Source: Streptomyces sp. Ag109_O5-10 (GTDB lineage: Bacteria; Actinomycetota; Actinomycetes; Streptomycetales; Streptomycetaceae). Taken from it: 64,000 nt of DNA. This document shows, piece by piece, positions 14,358-23,731 of the stretch. The notes below the pieces were generated by a model, which saw only the letters and a list, made by a program, of their open reading frames with translations, made no database searches and was not told where the DNA came from. The stretch lies in assembly GCF_900105755.1 (NCBI RefSeq), contig NZ_FNTQ01000001.1:7626001-7690000 (forward strand). Reading direction: 5' to 3'. The position numbers were made by a program, and so were the translations under genes. Each line of letters begins with the position of its first letter. Within the stretch, counting starts at the first letter, position 1.

Positions 14358-15392
14358 GTGATCACCACATCGGGCCTGACCAAGGTCTACCGCACCCGCG
14401 GCCGAGAGGTCACCGCCCTCGACGGCGTCGACCTGCACGTCCGCGAAGGCGAGGTGTACGGCGTCATCGGACAGTCCGGCGCCGGCAAGTCCTCGCTCAT
14501 CCGCTGCGTCAACCTGCTGGAGCGCCCCACCAGCGGCACCGTGACGGTCGACGGACAGGACCTCACCGCACTCGCCGGACGCGGCCCCCGGGCCGGCCGG
14601 GAGCTGCGGCAGGCGCGCAGCCGGATCGGCATGGTCTTCCAGCACTTCAACCTGCTGTCCTCCCGGACCGTCCAGGACAACGTCGAGCTGCCGCTGGAAA
14701 TCCTCGGCACGTCGGGGAAGGAACGTTCCCGGAAGGCTCTTGAGCTGCTCGACCTCGTCGGGCTCGCCGACAAGGCGAAGGCCTACCCCGCCCAGCTCTC
14801 CGGCGGTCAGAAGCAGCGCGTCGGCATCGCCCGCGCCCTGGCCGGCGACCCCAAGGTGCTGCTCTCCGACGAGGCCACCAGCGCCCTCGACCCGGAGACC
14901 ACCCGCTCCATCCTCCAGCTGCTGCGCGACCTGAACCGGCAACTGGGCCTGACCGTCCTGCTCATCACGCACGAGATGGACGTCGTGAAGGCCGTCTGCG
15001 ACTCCGCGGCGCTGATGGAACGCGGCCGCATCGTCGAGCACGGGACCGTCAGCGAACTGCTCGCGGCCCCCGGCTCCGAACTGGCCGCCGCGCTCTTCCC
15101 GGTCGGCGGCGAGGCATCCGGCGACGACCGCACCGTCCTCGACGTCACCTTCCACGGCGAGGCCGCCACCCAGCCGGTCATCTCCCAGCTCTCCCGCACC
15201 TACAACATCGACATATCGATCCTCGGCGCCGCCATCGACACCGTAGGCGGCCTCCAGGTCGGCCGGATGCGCATCGAACTGCCCGGCCGCTACGAGGACA
15301 ACGTCGTGCCCATCGGCTTCCTGCGCGAGCAGGGCCTGCAGATCGACGTACTGGGCCAGGAGCCCGCGCTGGTGAAGGACGGTGCCAAGTGA
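14358..15392 (+). CDS. metN: Methionine ABC transporter, ATP-binding protein
   Basis: 344 aa from GTG 14358. An ABC ATPase with Walker A (GQSGAGKSS, about residues 39-47), Q-loop (FQHFNLL), signature LSGGQKQRVGIARAL, Walker B (VLLSDEATSALD) and H-loop (LITHEMD). The C-terminal ~90 residues (from about 255) match the NIL domain, which binds methionine on the cytoplasmic side and inhibits transport in this family. It energises import of methionine together with MetI and MetQ encoded just downstream. Its stop overlaps the metI start (GTGA). Confidence 0.95.
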   Translation: MITTSGLTKVYRTRGREVTALDGVDLHVREGEVYGVIGQSGAGKSSLIRCVNLLERPTSGTVTVDGQDLTALAGRGPRAGRELRQARSRIGMVFQHFNLLSSRTVQDNVELPLEILGTSGKERSRKALELLDLVGLADKAKAYPAQLSGGQKQRVGIARALAGDPKVLLSDEATSALDPETTRSILQLLRDLNRQLGLTVLLITHEMDVVKAVCDSAALMERGRIVEHGTVSELLAAPGSELAAALFPVGGEASGDDRTVLDVTFHGEAATQPVISQLSRTYNIDISILGAAIDTVGGLQVGRMRIELPGRYEDNVVPIGFLREQGLQIDVLGQEPALVKDGAK

Positions 15393-16114
15393 CCTGGTCC
15401 GAGATGCAGCCCCTGCTGTCCCAGGCGTGTTGGGACACCCTCTACATGGTCGGCTGGTCCACGCTGATCGCCGTCGTCGGCGGCCTCCCGCTCGGCATCC
15501 TGCTCGTCCTCACCGACCGGGGCGGCCTGCTCCAGAACGTGCTGGCCAACAAGGTCATCGGGCAGATCGTGAACGTCGCCCGCTCGATGCCGTTCATCAT
15601 CCTGATGGTCGCGCTGATGAACTTCACCCGCTGGATCACGGGGACGACCATCGGCCGCGAGGCCGCCATCGTGCCCCTCGCCATAGGCGCCATCCCGTTC
15701 TTCGCGCGCCTCGTCGAGACGGCTGTCCGCGAAGTGGACGGCGGGCTCGTGGAGGCCGTGCAGGCGATGGGCGGCAACACCTGGACCGTCGTACGGAAGG
15801 TCCTCGTGCCCGAGTCGCTGCCCTCGCTCATCTCCTCCACCACGACCACGGTCGTCGCGCTCATCGGCTACTCCGCCATGGCCGGCACGGTCGGCGCCGG
15901 CGGGCTGGGCGACATCGCCATCCGCTACGGCTACCAGCGGTTCGAGACCGAACTGATGTGGATCACGGTCGCCATCCTCGCCGTCGTCATCTCGGTCATC
16001 CAGTTCGCCGGCGACTACGCGGCCCGCTCGCTGCACCGCCGGGGCGGTCAGTCGGGCCCGGCGCCGAGGCTCCGGCTGCTCAAAGCGGCCACCGCGACGA
16101 GCAAGACCGTCTGA
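15389..16114 (+). CDS. metI: Methionine ABC transporter, permease
   Basis: 241 aa from GTG 15389, overlapping the metN stop by 4 bp. Five hydrophobic segments are visible, starting with LYMVGWSTLIAVVGGLPLGIL. The EAA loop that docks on the ATPase is EAVQAMGGNTWTVVRKVLVP at about residues 120-140. The length and five-TM layout agree with MetI, which works as a homodimer. A basic tail follows the last helix. Confidence 0.94.
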   Translation: MTWSEMQPLLSQACWDTLYMVGWSTLIAVVGGLPLGILLVLTDRGGLLQNVLANKVIGQIVNVARSMPFIILMVALMNFTRWITGTTIGREAAIVPLAIGAIPFFARLVETAVREVDGGLVEAVQAMGGNTWTVVRKVLVPESLPSLISSTTTTVVALIGYSAMAGTVGAGGLGDIAIRYGYQRFETELMWITVAILAVVISVIQFAGDYAARSLHRRGGQSGPAPRLRLLKAATATSKTV

Positions 16115-16185
16115 GCCACCCCTCCTTAGAACTCCCCGCACCACCCGCCGCGGGGCCGCTCCACCCTTAAGGAAAGGCACTTTTC

Positions 16186-17022
16186 GTGCGTAACACCGCC
16201 AAGCTCACCACCGCCGTCCTCGCCGCCGGAGCCCTCACCTTCGGGCTCACCGCCTGTGGCTCGGACAAGGACTCCGCCTCCGGCTCCGGCGACTACAGCG
16301 GACCGCTGGTCGTCGCCGCGAGCCCGACCCCGCACGCCGAGATCCTCGACTACATCAAGGACAACCTGGCGAAGAAGGCCGGACTCGACCTGGAGGTCAA
16401 GGAGTTCACCGACTACATCACGCCGAACACGGCGACCGAGGACGGCTCGGTGGACGCCAACTACTTCCAGAACAAGCCGTACCTCGACGACTTCAACAAG
16501 AAGCGCGGCACCCACATCGTGCCCATCGTCACGGTCCACCTGGAGCCGCTCGGCCTCTACTCCCACAAGGTGAAGAGCGCCGACGCGCTGAAGAGCGGTG
16601 CGACGATCGCCGTCCCCAACGACGCCGTGAACGAGGCGCGTGCCCTCAAGCTGCTCGCCGCCAACGGCCTCATCACCCTCAAGGACGGCGCCGGCAGCGA
16701 GGCGACCCCGCAGGACATCGCCAAGAACCCGAAGAACCTCCAGTTCAAGGAGGTCGAGGCGGCCCAGACCGCGCGGTCCCTGGACGACGTGGACGCCGCG
16801 GTCATCAACGGCAACTACGCCATCTCGGCCGGCATCAAGCCCGCCAAGGACGCCCTCGTCCTGGAGTCCGCGAAGAACAGCCCGTACGGCAACTTCCTCG
16901 CGGTGAAGAAGGGCAACGAGAAGGACCCGCGGGTGAAGAAGCTCGCCAAGCTGCTCACCTCGCCCGAGGTGAAGAAGTTCATCGAGGACAAGTACCAGGG
17001 CTCGGTCATCCCGTCCTTCTGA
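16186..17022 (+). CDS. metQ: Methionine-binding lipoprotein
   Basis: 278 aa from GTG 16186 (RBS AAGGAAAGG). The signal peptide ends in the lipobox LTAC (Cys at about residue 24), so the protein is membrane-anchored outside the cell. The body matches the NlpA/MetQ family: LVVAASPTPHAEILDYIKD, EFTDYITPN, DANYFQNKPYL, and VAVPND-like IAVPNDAVNEARALKLL. It captures methionine and hands it to MetI. It ends the operon and is followed by a hairpin. Confidence 0.94.
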   Translation: MRNTAKLTTAVLAAGALTFGLTACGSDKDSASGSGDYSGPLVVAASPTPHAEILDYIKDNLAKKAGLDLEVKEFTDYITPNTATEDGSVDANYFQNKPYLDDFNKKRGTHIVPIVTVHLEPLGLYSHKVKSADALKSGATIAVPNDAVNEARALKLLAANGLITLKDGAGSEATPQDIAKNPKNLQFKEVEAAQTARSLDDVDAAVINGNYAISAGIKPAKDALVLESAKNSPYGNFLAVKKGNEKDPRVKKLAKLLTSPEVKKFIEDKYQGSVIPSF

Positions 17023-17049
17023 CGGCACGTATACGGCGTATCGCCACGC

Positions 17050-17084
17050 ACGGGGTCCACTCGGTCACCACGGGTGGGCCCCGT
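17050..17084 (+). terminator. metNIQ terminator
   Basis: 11-bp stem ACGGGGTCCAC / GTGGGCCCCGT (one T-G pair) with a 13-nt loop, 28 bp after the metQ stop. Confidence 0.7.
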
Positions 17085-17163
17085 CGTGCGGTTCAGTGGT
17101 TTCATGCTGCATGCTGGGCAGTTCGCAGGCCCTGAAGGATTTCCGAAGGTTACGGAGCGGCGC

Positions 17164-17793
17164 ATGACTAGCACCTTCCCCAACATCTCCATCAGCACGG
17201 AGCGGTTGGTGCTGCGTCCCCTCGACGAGGACGACGTGCCCGCGCTGGCCGAGATGATGAACGACGAGCAGGTGGCGGCCTGGACCAGCGTCCCGCAGCC
17301 GTACGGCGAGGACACCGCCCGGCGCTGGATCACCGAGCACGCCCCGGCCGAACGGCTCGCCGGCCGGGGCCTGGACCTCGCCGTCACGGAGTTCCTCACC
17401 CAGCGCCTGGTCGGCGTCGTCCGGCTCGCCAGGACCAACTGGCACATCCGGTCGACCGAGTTGTCGTACATCATCGCCCCCTGGGCCCGGGGCGAGGGCT
17501 ACGCCTCCGAGGCCGCGCTCGCCACCGCGCAGTGGCTGCTCGGCGACCAGAAGCTGGAGCGCATCGAACTGCGCACCGCCGCCGACAACGCCGCCGCACA
17601 GCAGGTGGCGCAGAAGATCGGCTGCATCAGCGAGGGCGTGCTGCGCAATGCCTGCATAGTCCACGTCCGCACGGAGGACGGCACCTGGGCCGACGTGCGC
17701 AGCGACTACATCGTGTGGAGCCTGCTCCCGGAGGACCTGGAGGGCGCGGGCGAGGAACTCGCCGGCAGCGACGGCTTCACCTCCTGGAACTGA
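17164..17793 (+). CDS. GNAT acetyltransferase, RimJ/RimL type
   Basis: 209 aa from ATG 17164. The opening ISTERLVLRPLDEDDVPALAEM is characteristic of the RimJ/RimL group. The acetyl-CoA-binding region is WARGEGYASEAALATAQWLL, and the C-terminal ERIELRTAADNAAAQQVAQKIG is the usual N-x-A-A segment. Members acetylate protein N-termini, antibiotics or small amines; the substrate is not deducible here. It stands alone between metQ and the cobalamin gene cobL. Confidence 0.88.
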   Translation: MTSTFPNISISTERLVLRPLDEDDVPALAEMMNDEQVAAWTSVPQPYGEDTARRWITEHAPAERLAGRGLDLAVTEFLTQRLVGVVRLARTNWHIRSTELSYIIAPWARGEGYASEAALATAQWLLGDQKLERIELRTAADNAAAQQVAQKIGCISEGVLRNACIVHVRTEDGTWADVRSDYIVWSLLPEDLEGAGEELAGSDGFTSWN

Positions 17794-17907
17794 CGGCGGC
17801 GGGACTCACCCCGTCGCACGCCGTACACCTCCACCAGGTACCCTCACGGAGCCCGTCCGCCGGGCCCGGACCCCACAGACCTGCGAAAACCCTGGAGACT
17901 GACGACG

Positions 17908-19134
17908 ATGGCCGACCGGGTCACGGTGATCGGCTGGGACGGCTCGCCCCTGACCGCCGCAGGGCGCGGCGCACTCGGCGCCGCCACGCTCGTCGCGGGC
18001 GCGGCCCACCATCTCGCCCTTCCCGAAGTGCCGCCCGGCGCGGAACGCATCCGCCTCGGCAGCGTCGCCCTCGCCGCCCGCCGCATCGCCGGCCACCGCG
18101 GCACCGCCGTGGTGCTCGCCGACGGCGACCCCGGCTTCTTCGGCGTGGTACGGACCCTGCGCGCCCCCGAGTTCGGCCTGGAGGTCGAGGTCGTGCCCGC
18201 CGTCTCCTCGGTGGCCGCCGCCTTCGCCCGCGCCGGGATGCCCTGGGACGACGCACAGGTGGTCGTCGCACACCGGCGCACCCTGCGACGCGCGGTGAAC
18301 GTGTGCCGCGCCCACACCAAGGTCGCCGTCCTCACCTCGCCCGGCGCCGGGCCCGCCGAACTCGGCCTCCTCATGGATGGCGTCCACCGCACCTTCGTCA
18401 TCTGCGAGGAACTCGGCACCGAACGCGAGCAGGTCCACGTCGTGACCTCCGACAAGGCCGCCGACCACGCCTGGCGCGACCCCAACGTCGTCATCGTCAT
18501 CGGCGGCACGACCGGAGCGGTGCCGGCACCCGAGGGCGGCGGCTGGATCGCCGGCCGCGATCCGGCCGCCGGCCCGCGCGGCTGGGTGCTGCCCGACGCG
18601 GAGTACGGCGACGGTGCCCCGCTCGGCGAAGGGGAAACGGATCTGCTGCGGGCCGCCCAACTCGCCCGGCTGGGGCCCCGGGTCGGCGACCTCGTCTGGG
18701 ACATCGGCTGCGGCAGCGGTGCGTTCGCCACGGAGGCCGCGCGCGCCGGGGCCGCCGTCATCGCCGTCGACCGGGACCTCGCGGCCTGCGTGCGCAGCGA
18801 CGCGGCCGCCCGGAGGTTCGGTGTCCAGCTCCAGATCGTCAACGGCGCTGCCCCGCACGTGCTGGAGAACCTTCCCGAACCCGACGTCGTCCGGGTCGGC
18901 GGCGGGGGAGCGGCGGTGGTGAACGCGGTCGCCGACCGGCGCCCGCAGCGCATCGTCACCCACGCCGCCACCCGCGACGCGGCCGAACTCGTCGGACGAG
19001 ACCTGACCGAGCACGGATACCAGGTCGAGTGCGCCCTGCTGCAGTCCGTCGAACTCGACACCAGGGCCTGGACGGAGACCGAGCGGAACGTCGCGTTCCT
19101 GCTCAGCGGTGTTCTGCCCGAGCGTGCCCCGTGA
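17908..19134 (+). CDS. cobL: Precorrin-6Y C5,15-methyltransferase (decarboxylating), CbiE-CbiT fusion
   Basis: 408 aa from ATG 17908. The N-terminal CbiE-type tetrapyrrole methylase (about 1-200) shows VTVIGWDGSPL, LADGDPGFFGV, VPAVSSVAAAFARAGMPWDDAQVV and EELGTE. The C-terminal CbiT domain (about 250-400) shows the SAM motif VWDIGCGSGAFATEAA. It adds methyl groups at C5 and C15 of the corrin ring and removes the acetate carboxyl, a late cobalamin-ring step. The two domains are separate genes in some species and fused in most actinobacteria. The next gene also serves cobalamin assembly. Confidence 0.93.
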   Translation: MADRVTVIGWDGSPLTAAGRGALGAATLVAGAAHHLALPEVPPGAERIRLGSVALAARRIAGHRGTAVVLADGDPGFFGVVRTLRAPEFGLEVEVVPAVSSVAAAFARAGMPWDDAQVVVAHRRTLRRAVNVCRAHTKVAVLTSPGAGPAELGLLMDGVHRTFVICEELGTEREQVHVVTSDKAADHAWRDPNVVIVIGGTTGAVPAPEGGGWIAGRDPAAGPRGWVLPDAEYGDGAPLGEGETDLLRAAQLARLGPRVGDLVWDIGCGSGAFATEAARAGAAVIAVDRDLAACVRSDAAARRFGVQLQIVNGAAPHVLENLPEPDVVRVGGGGAAVVNAVADRRPQRIVTHAATRDAAELVGRDLTEHGYQVECALLQSVELDTRAWTETERNVAFLLSGVLPERAP

Positions 19135-19478
19135 TCCGGTAGTCATACTGCGCGCGGTAGGCTGGCCGATCGCTGCACCGCACCGGTGGCCCGGAAATCT
19201 GTTCCTCAATGTCCGGAAAACACGCCTCTTTTGGGGCGGGTGTGGTACGGCATAACCGGGGACGCGCAACGTGGCGCAGTCCACAGCGGGCTGTCGCGGA
19301 TCACGCTGTCGCGACGGTCGAACGGCCGGGACAATGCCAGTGAGTGGCTTTGTCGCCTTTTCCGGCGGGTCGTTCGTGCCGCTGGGCACGCACGCTCGTT
19401 CTTCACTGCGGGGCGGTCGGTGCGCCGTCCCGGGCGAGCTGGCCGTAGAAGGCACTAACCGATGGGCGAGGGGTACGC
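19135..19478. other. Upstream region of the BluB-CobT gene, no gene seen
   Basis: 344 bp with no convincing coding frame; a GTG-initiated frame from 19271 has poor codon bias and only runs on into a shadow frame. Small inverted repeats occur (GTCGCG...CGCGAC at about 19297-19319 and CGTGCC/GGGCACG at about 19376-19391). A cobalamin riboswitch was looked for because of the downstream gene, but no B12-box-like sequence was recognised. Confidence 0.5.
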
Positions 19479-22400
19479 ATGACGGACACCGGCCAGGTCC
19501 CGGGCGAGGGACTGCCGGAGAGCGCAGGCATGGTGGAACAGCCGGGCGTCACCGCGCACGGCGCGTACACCTACCTCTCCGAGTCGCCTGCCGAGGACGA
19601 AGAGGACCTGCTGCTCCCCGGCGCCCAGGGCGCCTGGGGGAACGAAGTGCCGCCGCCGGCCCCGGAGCCGGTCGTCGAGGCCGTCCACGAGCCCGGCCCG
19701 CACGAGATGGGCGGCCGGGACAGCGGCTCGGTCGACCTCACCGCCGTCCGGCTGCCCAGCTCGGTACCGGCGTCCCCGATCCTCTCCGTGCCGCACGACC
19801 CGGCGGCCGCCCCGGTTGCGCGCCGTCCGCTGCACCTCGGCCCGCCGATCCCGGACGCCTCCACCAGCCCGGTCCGCTCCCTCGCCGACCGCGGCCCGAC
19901 CGGCGCACCGGTACGGCAGCCGGGGGCACCGGCGGCCGGTCCCGAGTACCTCGACGTCCAGCCGCCCCACGAGGCGGTACCGCCGTCCGCCGCACCCTGG
20001 GGGGCGCCTCAGACGGCGTCGCAGACCGTCCCGCAGGCGGCACAGGTGGCAGCTCCGGTGGCACAGGTCGCCGCGCAGGCCCCGGCTGCCGAAACGGTTG
20101 CTCCGGTCGGCACGGCACCGGAGCCGGTCGCTGTCGCGGCTCCCGCCGCCCCGGCCGCTCCCGTCGCTGCGGCCGCTCCCTTCGCCGCGGCCCCCGAGCC
20201 GCAGCCGCAGCCCGTGGCCGCCCATGAACCCGGCACTCCCGACCAGGCCGGCGCCGCCCAGGCGGCCGTCGCCCGCCTCACCACGGCCGCCACGGCCACG
20301 GGCACCGCGGGCGAGCCGTACGGCGTCGGTCGGCAGGTCGACGGGGGCGTTCCGGCGCCGGTGGCCGAACCGGTGACCGTACCGGCGGCGCCGCAGGCCG
20401 TAGAGGTGCCGGACGGTGCTCAGCCGGCGCAGGTCCCGCAGTTCCCGGACGCTCCCGGAGCCGCCGAGGTCCCGCAGGCTCCGCACGGGCCGGACGCGGT
20501 GCCGGCGCAGGCGGCTCCGGTGGTGCCGGCTCCGGTGGCGGCCGTGGGTCCGCAGACCGGTCAGGCTCCCGGCGCCGGCGCGGCCGTGGACGGCGGCGTC
20601 CCGCCGGTACCAGAGCAGGCCGGGCACCGGCCTGCGGAGCCGGAGACGGCCGCCGAGGCCCTGGCGGCCGCGCCGGAGCAGCAGGCCGTGGCGCCGGCGG
20701 GGTCGGAGCAGGCCGTGGAGGCCGGGGTGCCCGAGCCGGGTCCGGCACCGGAGGCGGTGGGACCGGAGGCGGTCGCACCGGAGGGGGTTGCACCGGAGGC
20801 GGTCGTGTCGGACGCCGCCGCTCCGGAAGCCGTCGTGTCGGAAGCCGCCGCGCCCGGGGCCCTCCCGGCTGCCGAGGCCGTCGCGCCCGGGGCCGTCCCG
20901 GCTGTGGAGGCCGTCGTGGCAGAGCCGGTCGTGGCCGAGCCAGCCGTTGCCGAACCCCTAAAGGGCGTCCAGCCGGTGGCCGCCGTGCCGCTGCAGCCCG
21001 AGGAGTACGCGGCCGAGGCGTCCGCCCCGGTGCCCCCCGCACTCGTCGTCGCCGCCGAGATCCCCCAGCCGTCCCAGCCTGCGGAGGTCCTCACGCCCGC
21101 CGTCCAGGAGGGCGAGCAGGTCACCCCGCCCGCCGAGGCCGACGTACCCGTGGCCGCTGTGGTACCGCCGCCGTCCGAGACCCCCGAGGCGCACTTCGCC
21201 GAGTTCGCCCAGCCGGTCGACGCCCCCCTCGCGGGCCCGCAGACCCAGGGCTCGGTGCCCGCCCCCGAGGAGGCCCCCGCGGAACCGGCCGCGGACCAGC
21301 CGCTCGGCGAGTTCGTCCCCGTCGACGGCCAGGTGCCGACCACCCCGCACCTCGCCCCCACCCCGCCCCACCCGCTGGTCCTCCCCAGCCAGGACCAGGG
21401 CGGACCGGCAGCGCCCGAACAGACCGCGACGGTCCCCGCCCCGCGTGAGGCCGAGCCCGCTCCGCTGCCGGAGCACCCCGATGTCGTACAGCAAGCGGAG
21501 GACCTGGACACCAGGGCCGCCGACCAGGAAGAGAGCACGGCCCCCGTGGCAGAAGCACGTCAGTCCACCGGCCCGGCCGCGCCCGCCTACGACGACGCCG
21601 AGCGCGAGGCCGTCCTCAAGGTCATGCGCGAGCGCCGTGACATCCGCAACGGCTTCCGCAGCGACCCGATCCCGCACGAGGTGCTGCTGCGCGTCCTGGA
21701 GGCCGCGCACACCGCGCCTTCCGTAGGCCACTCCCAGCCCTGGGACTTCGTCGTCATCCGCTCGGCGGACACCCGCCGCTCGATGCACGAACTGGCCATG
21801 CGCCAGCGCGACGCCTACGCCAAGTCCCTCCCCAAGGGCCGCGCGAAGCAGTTCAAGGAACTCAAGATCGAGGCCATCCTCGACACCCCGGTGAACATCG
21901 TCGTCACCGCCGACCCGACCCGCGGCGGCCGCCACACCCTCGGCCGGCACACGCAGCCGCAGATGGCGCCCTACTCCGCCGCCCTCGCCGTCGAGAACCT
22001 CTGGCTCGCCGCGCGCGCCGAGGGCCTCGGTGTCGGCTGGGTCAGCTTCTTCGACGAGCGCGAGATGGTCCGCGCCCTCGGCCTGCCCGAGCACCTCGAG
22101 GTCATCGCCTACCTGTGCGTGGGCTACGTCGACGAGTTCCCGGACGAGCCCGAGCTGATGCAGGCCGGCTGGTCCAAGCGGCGCCCGCTGTCGTGGGTCG
22201 TCCACGAGGAGACGTACGGCCGTCGCGCCCTGCCGGGCGAGGACCCGCACGACCTGCTCGCCGAGACCGTCGCCAGCGTCCGCCCGCTGGACGCCAAGGC
22301 GCTCGGCGAGGCGTGGGAGCGGCAGAAGCGGATGACCAAGCCGGCCGGCGCGCTCGGCATGCTGGAGATCATCTCAGCGCAGCTCTCCGGCCTGTCCCGG

Positions 22401-23303
22401 CAGTGCCCGCCGCCGATCCCGGAGCCCGCGGCCGTCGCGATCTTCGCCGGCGACCACGGGGTGCACGCCCAGGGCGTCACCCCCTGGCCGCAGGAGGTCA
22501 CCGCCCAGATGGTGGCCAACTTCCTCGGCGGGGGAGCGGTCTGCAACGCGTTCGCGAGCCAGGTGGGCGCCGAGGTCTGCGTGGTCGACGTAGGCGTCGC
22601 GGCCGAGCTGCCCGCCACGCCGGGCCTGCTGCCCCGCAAGGTCCGCACGGGCACCTCCGACATGACCACCGGCCCCGCGATGACCCGCGAGGAGGCCAAG
22701 CAGGCCATCGAGGTGGGCATCGAGACGGCCCGCGACCTGGTGGCCGCCGGCAACAAGGCGCTCCTCACCGGCGAGATGGGCATCGCGAACACGACCGCGT
22801 CCGCGGCCCTGATCTCCGTCTTCACCGGCGCCGACCCCGCCGAGGTCACCGGCCGGGGCACCGGCATCAACGACGATACCCTCGCCCGCAAGACCGAGGT
22901 GGTGCGCCGCGCCCTGGAACTCCACCAGCCGGACCCGGCCGACCCGATCGGCGTCCTGGCCGCGATCGGCGGTTTCGAACACGCGGCGATGGTGGGCCTG
23001 TTGCTGGGCGGCGCGTCACTGCGCACGCCGGTGATCCTGGACGGCGTCAGCGCCGGCGCCGCCGCACTGGTGGCCCGCGCCATCGCCCCCGAGGTCCTCG
23101 CCGCCTGCATCGCCGGTCACCGCAGCGCGGAACCCGGCCACGTCGCAGCCCTGAACAAGCTGGGCCTGCGGCCCCTGGTCGACCTCGACCTCCGGCTGGG
23201 CGAGGGCACCGGCGCCCTGCTCGCCCTTCCCCTGGTCCAGAGCACGGCAAGGGCCATGCACGAGGTGGCGACCTTCGACTCGGCGGGCGTCACGGAGAAG
23301 TAG
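19479..23303 (+). CDS. cobT: BluB-CobT fusion with a long low-complexity N-terminal extension
   Basis: 1274 aa from ATG 19479 (RBS GAGGGG). Residues 1 to about 700 are Ala/Pro/Val/Glu-rich low-complexity sequence with no recognised domain, a signal peptide or TM helix. About 705-920 is a nitroreductase-fold BluB-like domain (ERRDIRNGFRSDPIP, AAHTAPSVGHSQPWDFVVIR, GLGVGWVSFFD), which makes 5,6-dimethylbenzimidazole from FMN. About 925-1274 is CobT, nicotinate-nucleotide:DMB phosphoribosyltransferase (FAGDHGVHAQGVTPWPQEVT; catalytic Glu in LGEGTGA). The fusion couples synthesis and activation of the lower ligand of vitamin B12. The N-terminal arm is probably disordered; its role is unknown. Confidence 0.92.
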   Translation: MTDTGQVPGEGLPESAGMVEQPGVTAHGAYTYLSESPAEDEEDLLLPGAQGAWGNEVPPPAPEPVVEAVHEPGPHEMGGRDSGSVDLTAVRLPSSVPASPILSVPHDPAAAPVARRPLHLGPPIPDASTSPVRSLADRGPTGAPVRQPGAPAAGPEYLDVQPPHEAVPPSAAPWGAPQTASQTVPQAAQVAAPVAQVAAQAPAAETVAPVGTAPEPVAVAAPAAPAAPVAAAAPFAAAPEPQPQPVAAHEPGTPDQAGAAQAAVARLTTAATATGTAGEPYGVGRQVDGGVPAPVAEPVTVPAAPQAVEVPDGAQPAQVPQFPDAPGAAEVPQAPHGPDAVPAQAAPVVPAPVAAVGPQTGQAPGAGAAVDGGVPPVPEQAGHRPAEPETAAEALAAAPEQQAVAPAGSEQAVEAGVPEPGPAPEAVGPEAVAPEGVAPEAVVSDAAAPEAVVSEAAAPGALPAAEAVAPGAVPAVEAVVAEPVVAEPAVAEPLKGVQPVAAVPLQPEEYAAEASAPVPPALVVAAEIPQPSQPAEVLTPAVQEGEQVTPPAEADVPVAAVVPPPSETPEAHFAEFAQPVDAPLAGPQTQGSVPAPEEAPAEPAADQPLGEFVPVDGQVPTTPHLAPTPPHPLVLPSQDQGGPAAPEQTATVPAPREAEPAPLPEHPDVVQQAEDLDTRAADQEESTAPVAEARQSTGPAAPAYDDAEREAVLKVMRERRDIRNGFRSDPIPHEVLLRVLEAAHTAPSVGHSQPWDFVVIRSADTRRSMHELAMRQRDAYAKSLPKGRAKQFKELKIEAILDTPVNIVVTADPTRGGRHTLGRHTQPQMAPYSAALAVENLWLAARAEGLGVGWVSFFDEREMVRALGLPEHLEVIAYLCVGYVDEFPDEPELMQAGWSKRRPLSWVVHEETYGRRALPGEDPHDLLAETVASVRPLDAKALGEAWERQKRMTKPAGALGMLEIISAQLSGLSRQCPPPIPEPAAVAIFAGDHGVHAQGVTPWPQEVTAQMVANFLGGGAVCNAFASQVGAEVCVVDVGVAAELPATPGLLPRKVRTGTSDMTTGPAMTREEAKQAIEVGIETARDLVAAGNKALLTGEMGIANTTASAALISVFTGADPAEVTGRGTGINDDTLARKTEVVRRALELHQPDPADPIGVLAAIGGFEHAAMVGLLLGGASLRTPVILDGVSAGAAALVARAIAPEVLAACIAGHRSAEPGHVAALNKLGLRPLVDLDLRLGEGTGALLALPLVQSTARAMHEVATFDSAGVTEK

Positions 23304-23473
23304 GAACGGCGTTCCCACGACAGCTGACCGACCGCGTGCGGCCTGCCGTCGCCCGCGGGTCACCAACGCCCGTCCACCGGACGCCTGTCGCCAGACGCCG
23401 TCGGTCGACCACCGGCCGCCCGAATCCGGCGGTCGGAAACCGGCCGCCAGAGACCGACAGCCGACTGCCGGGG

Positions 23474-23617
23474 GCGGAGGCTGGTCGCCGGGAGCGGGAG
23501 CCGGTGGCCGGTGGCTGCGACTGGTCGTCAGAGGCCGACGTCGGCAGCCGAGGCTGGTCGCCGGGAGCCGGGAGCCGGGAGCCGACTGCCGGGAGCCGAG
23601 GCCGGGAGTCGGGAGCG
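23474..23617. repeat. Degenerate G-rich repeats (GGGAGCC type)
   Basis: Multiple imperfect copies of CCGGGAGC/GCCGGGAG, including three in direct tandem at 23561-23583. The strand is rich in GGG runs and may form G-quadruplex or slipped structures. Confidence 0.6.
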
Positions 23618-23668
23618 GTGGCCTGGACTGGTTGGCAGTGGCCGCGAGGCGGCTGCGTCGGTTTCCTT

Positions 23669-23731
23669 GGCTGCTGGCTGCTGGCTGCTGGCTGCTGGCT
23701 GCTGGCTGCTGGCTGCTGGCTGCTGGCTGCT
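23669..23731. repeat. Tandem heptamer repeat, nine perfect copies of GGCTGCT
   Basis: Nine uninterrupted copies of a 7-bp unit, followed by decaying copies (TTGCTGGTTGCTGGTTG) to about 23750. A unit length not divisible by three means that length changes would shift any frame, which agrees with a non-coding position. Copy number is likely to vary between strains. Confidence 0.9.

Noticed and set aside
19135..19478. Cobalamin riboswitch before the BluB-CobT gene
   Set aside because: No B12-box-like motif or the usual paired elements were recognised; would need a covariance-model search to exclude fully.
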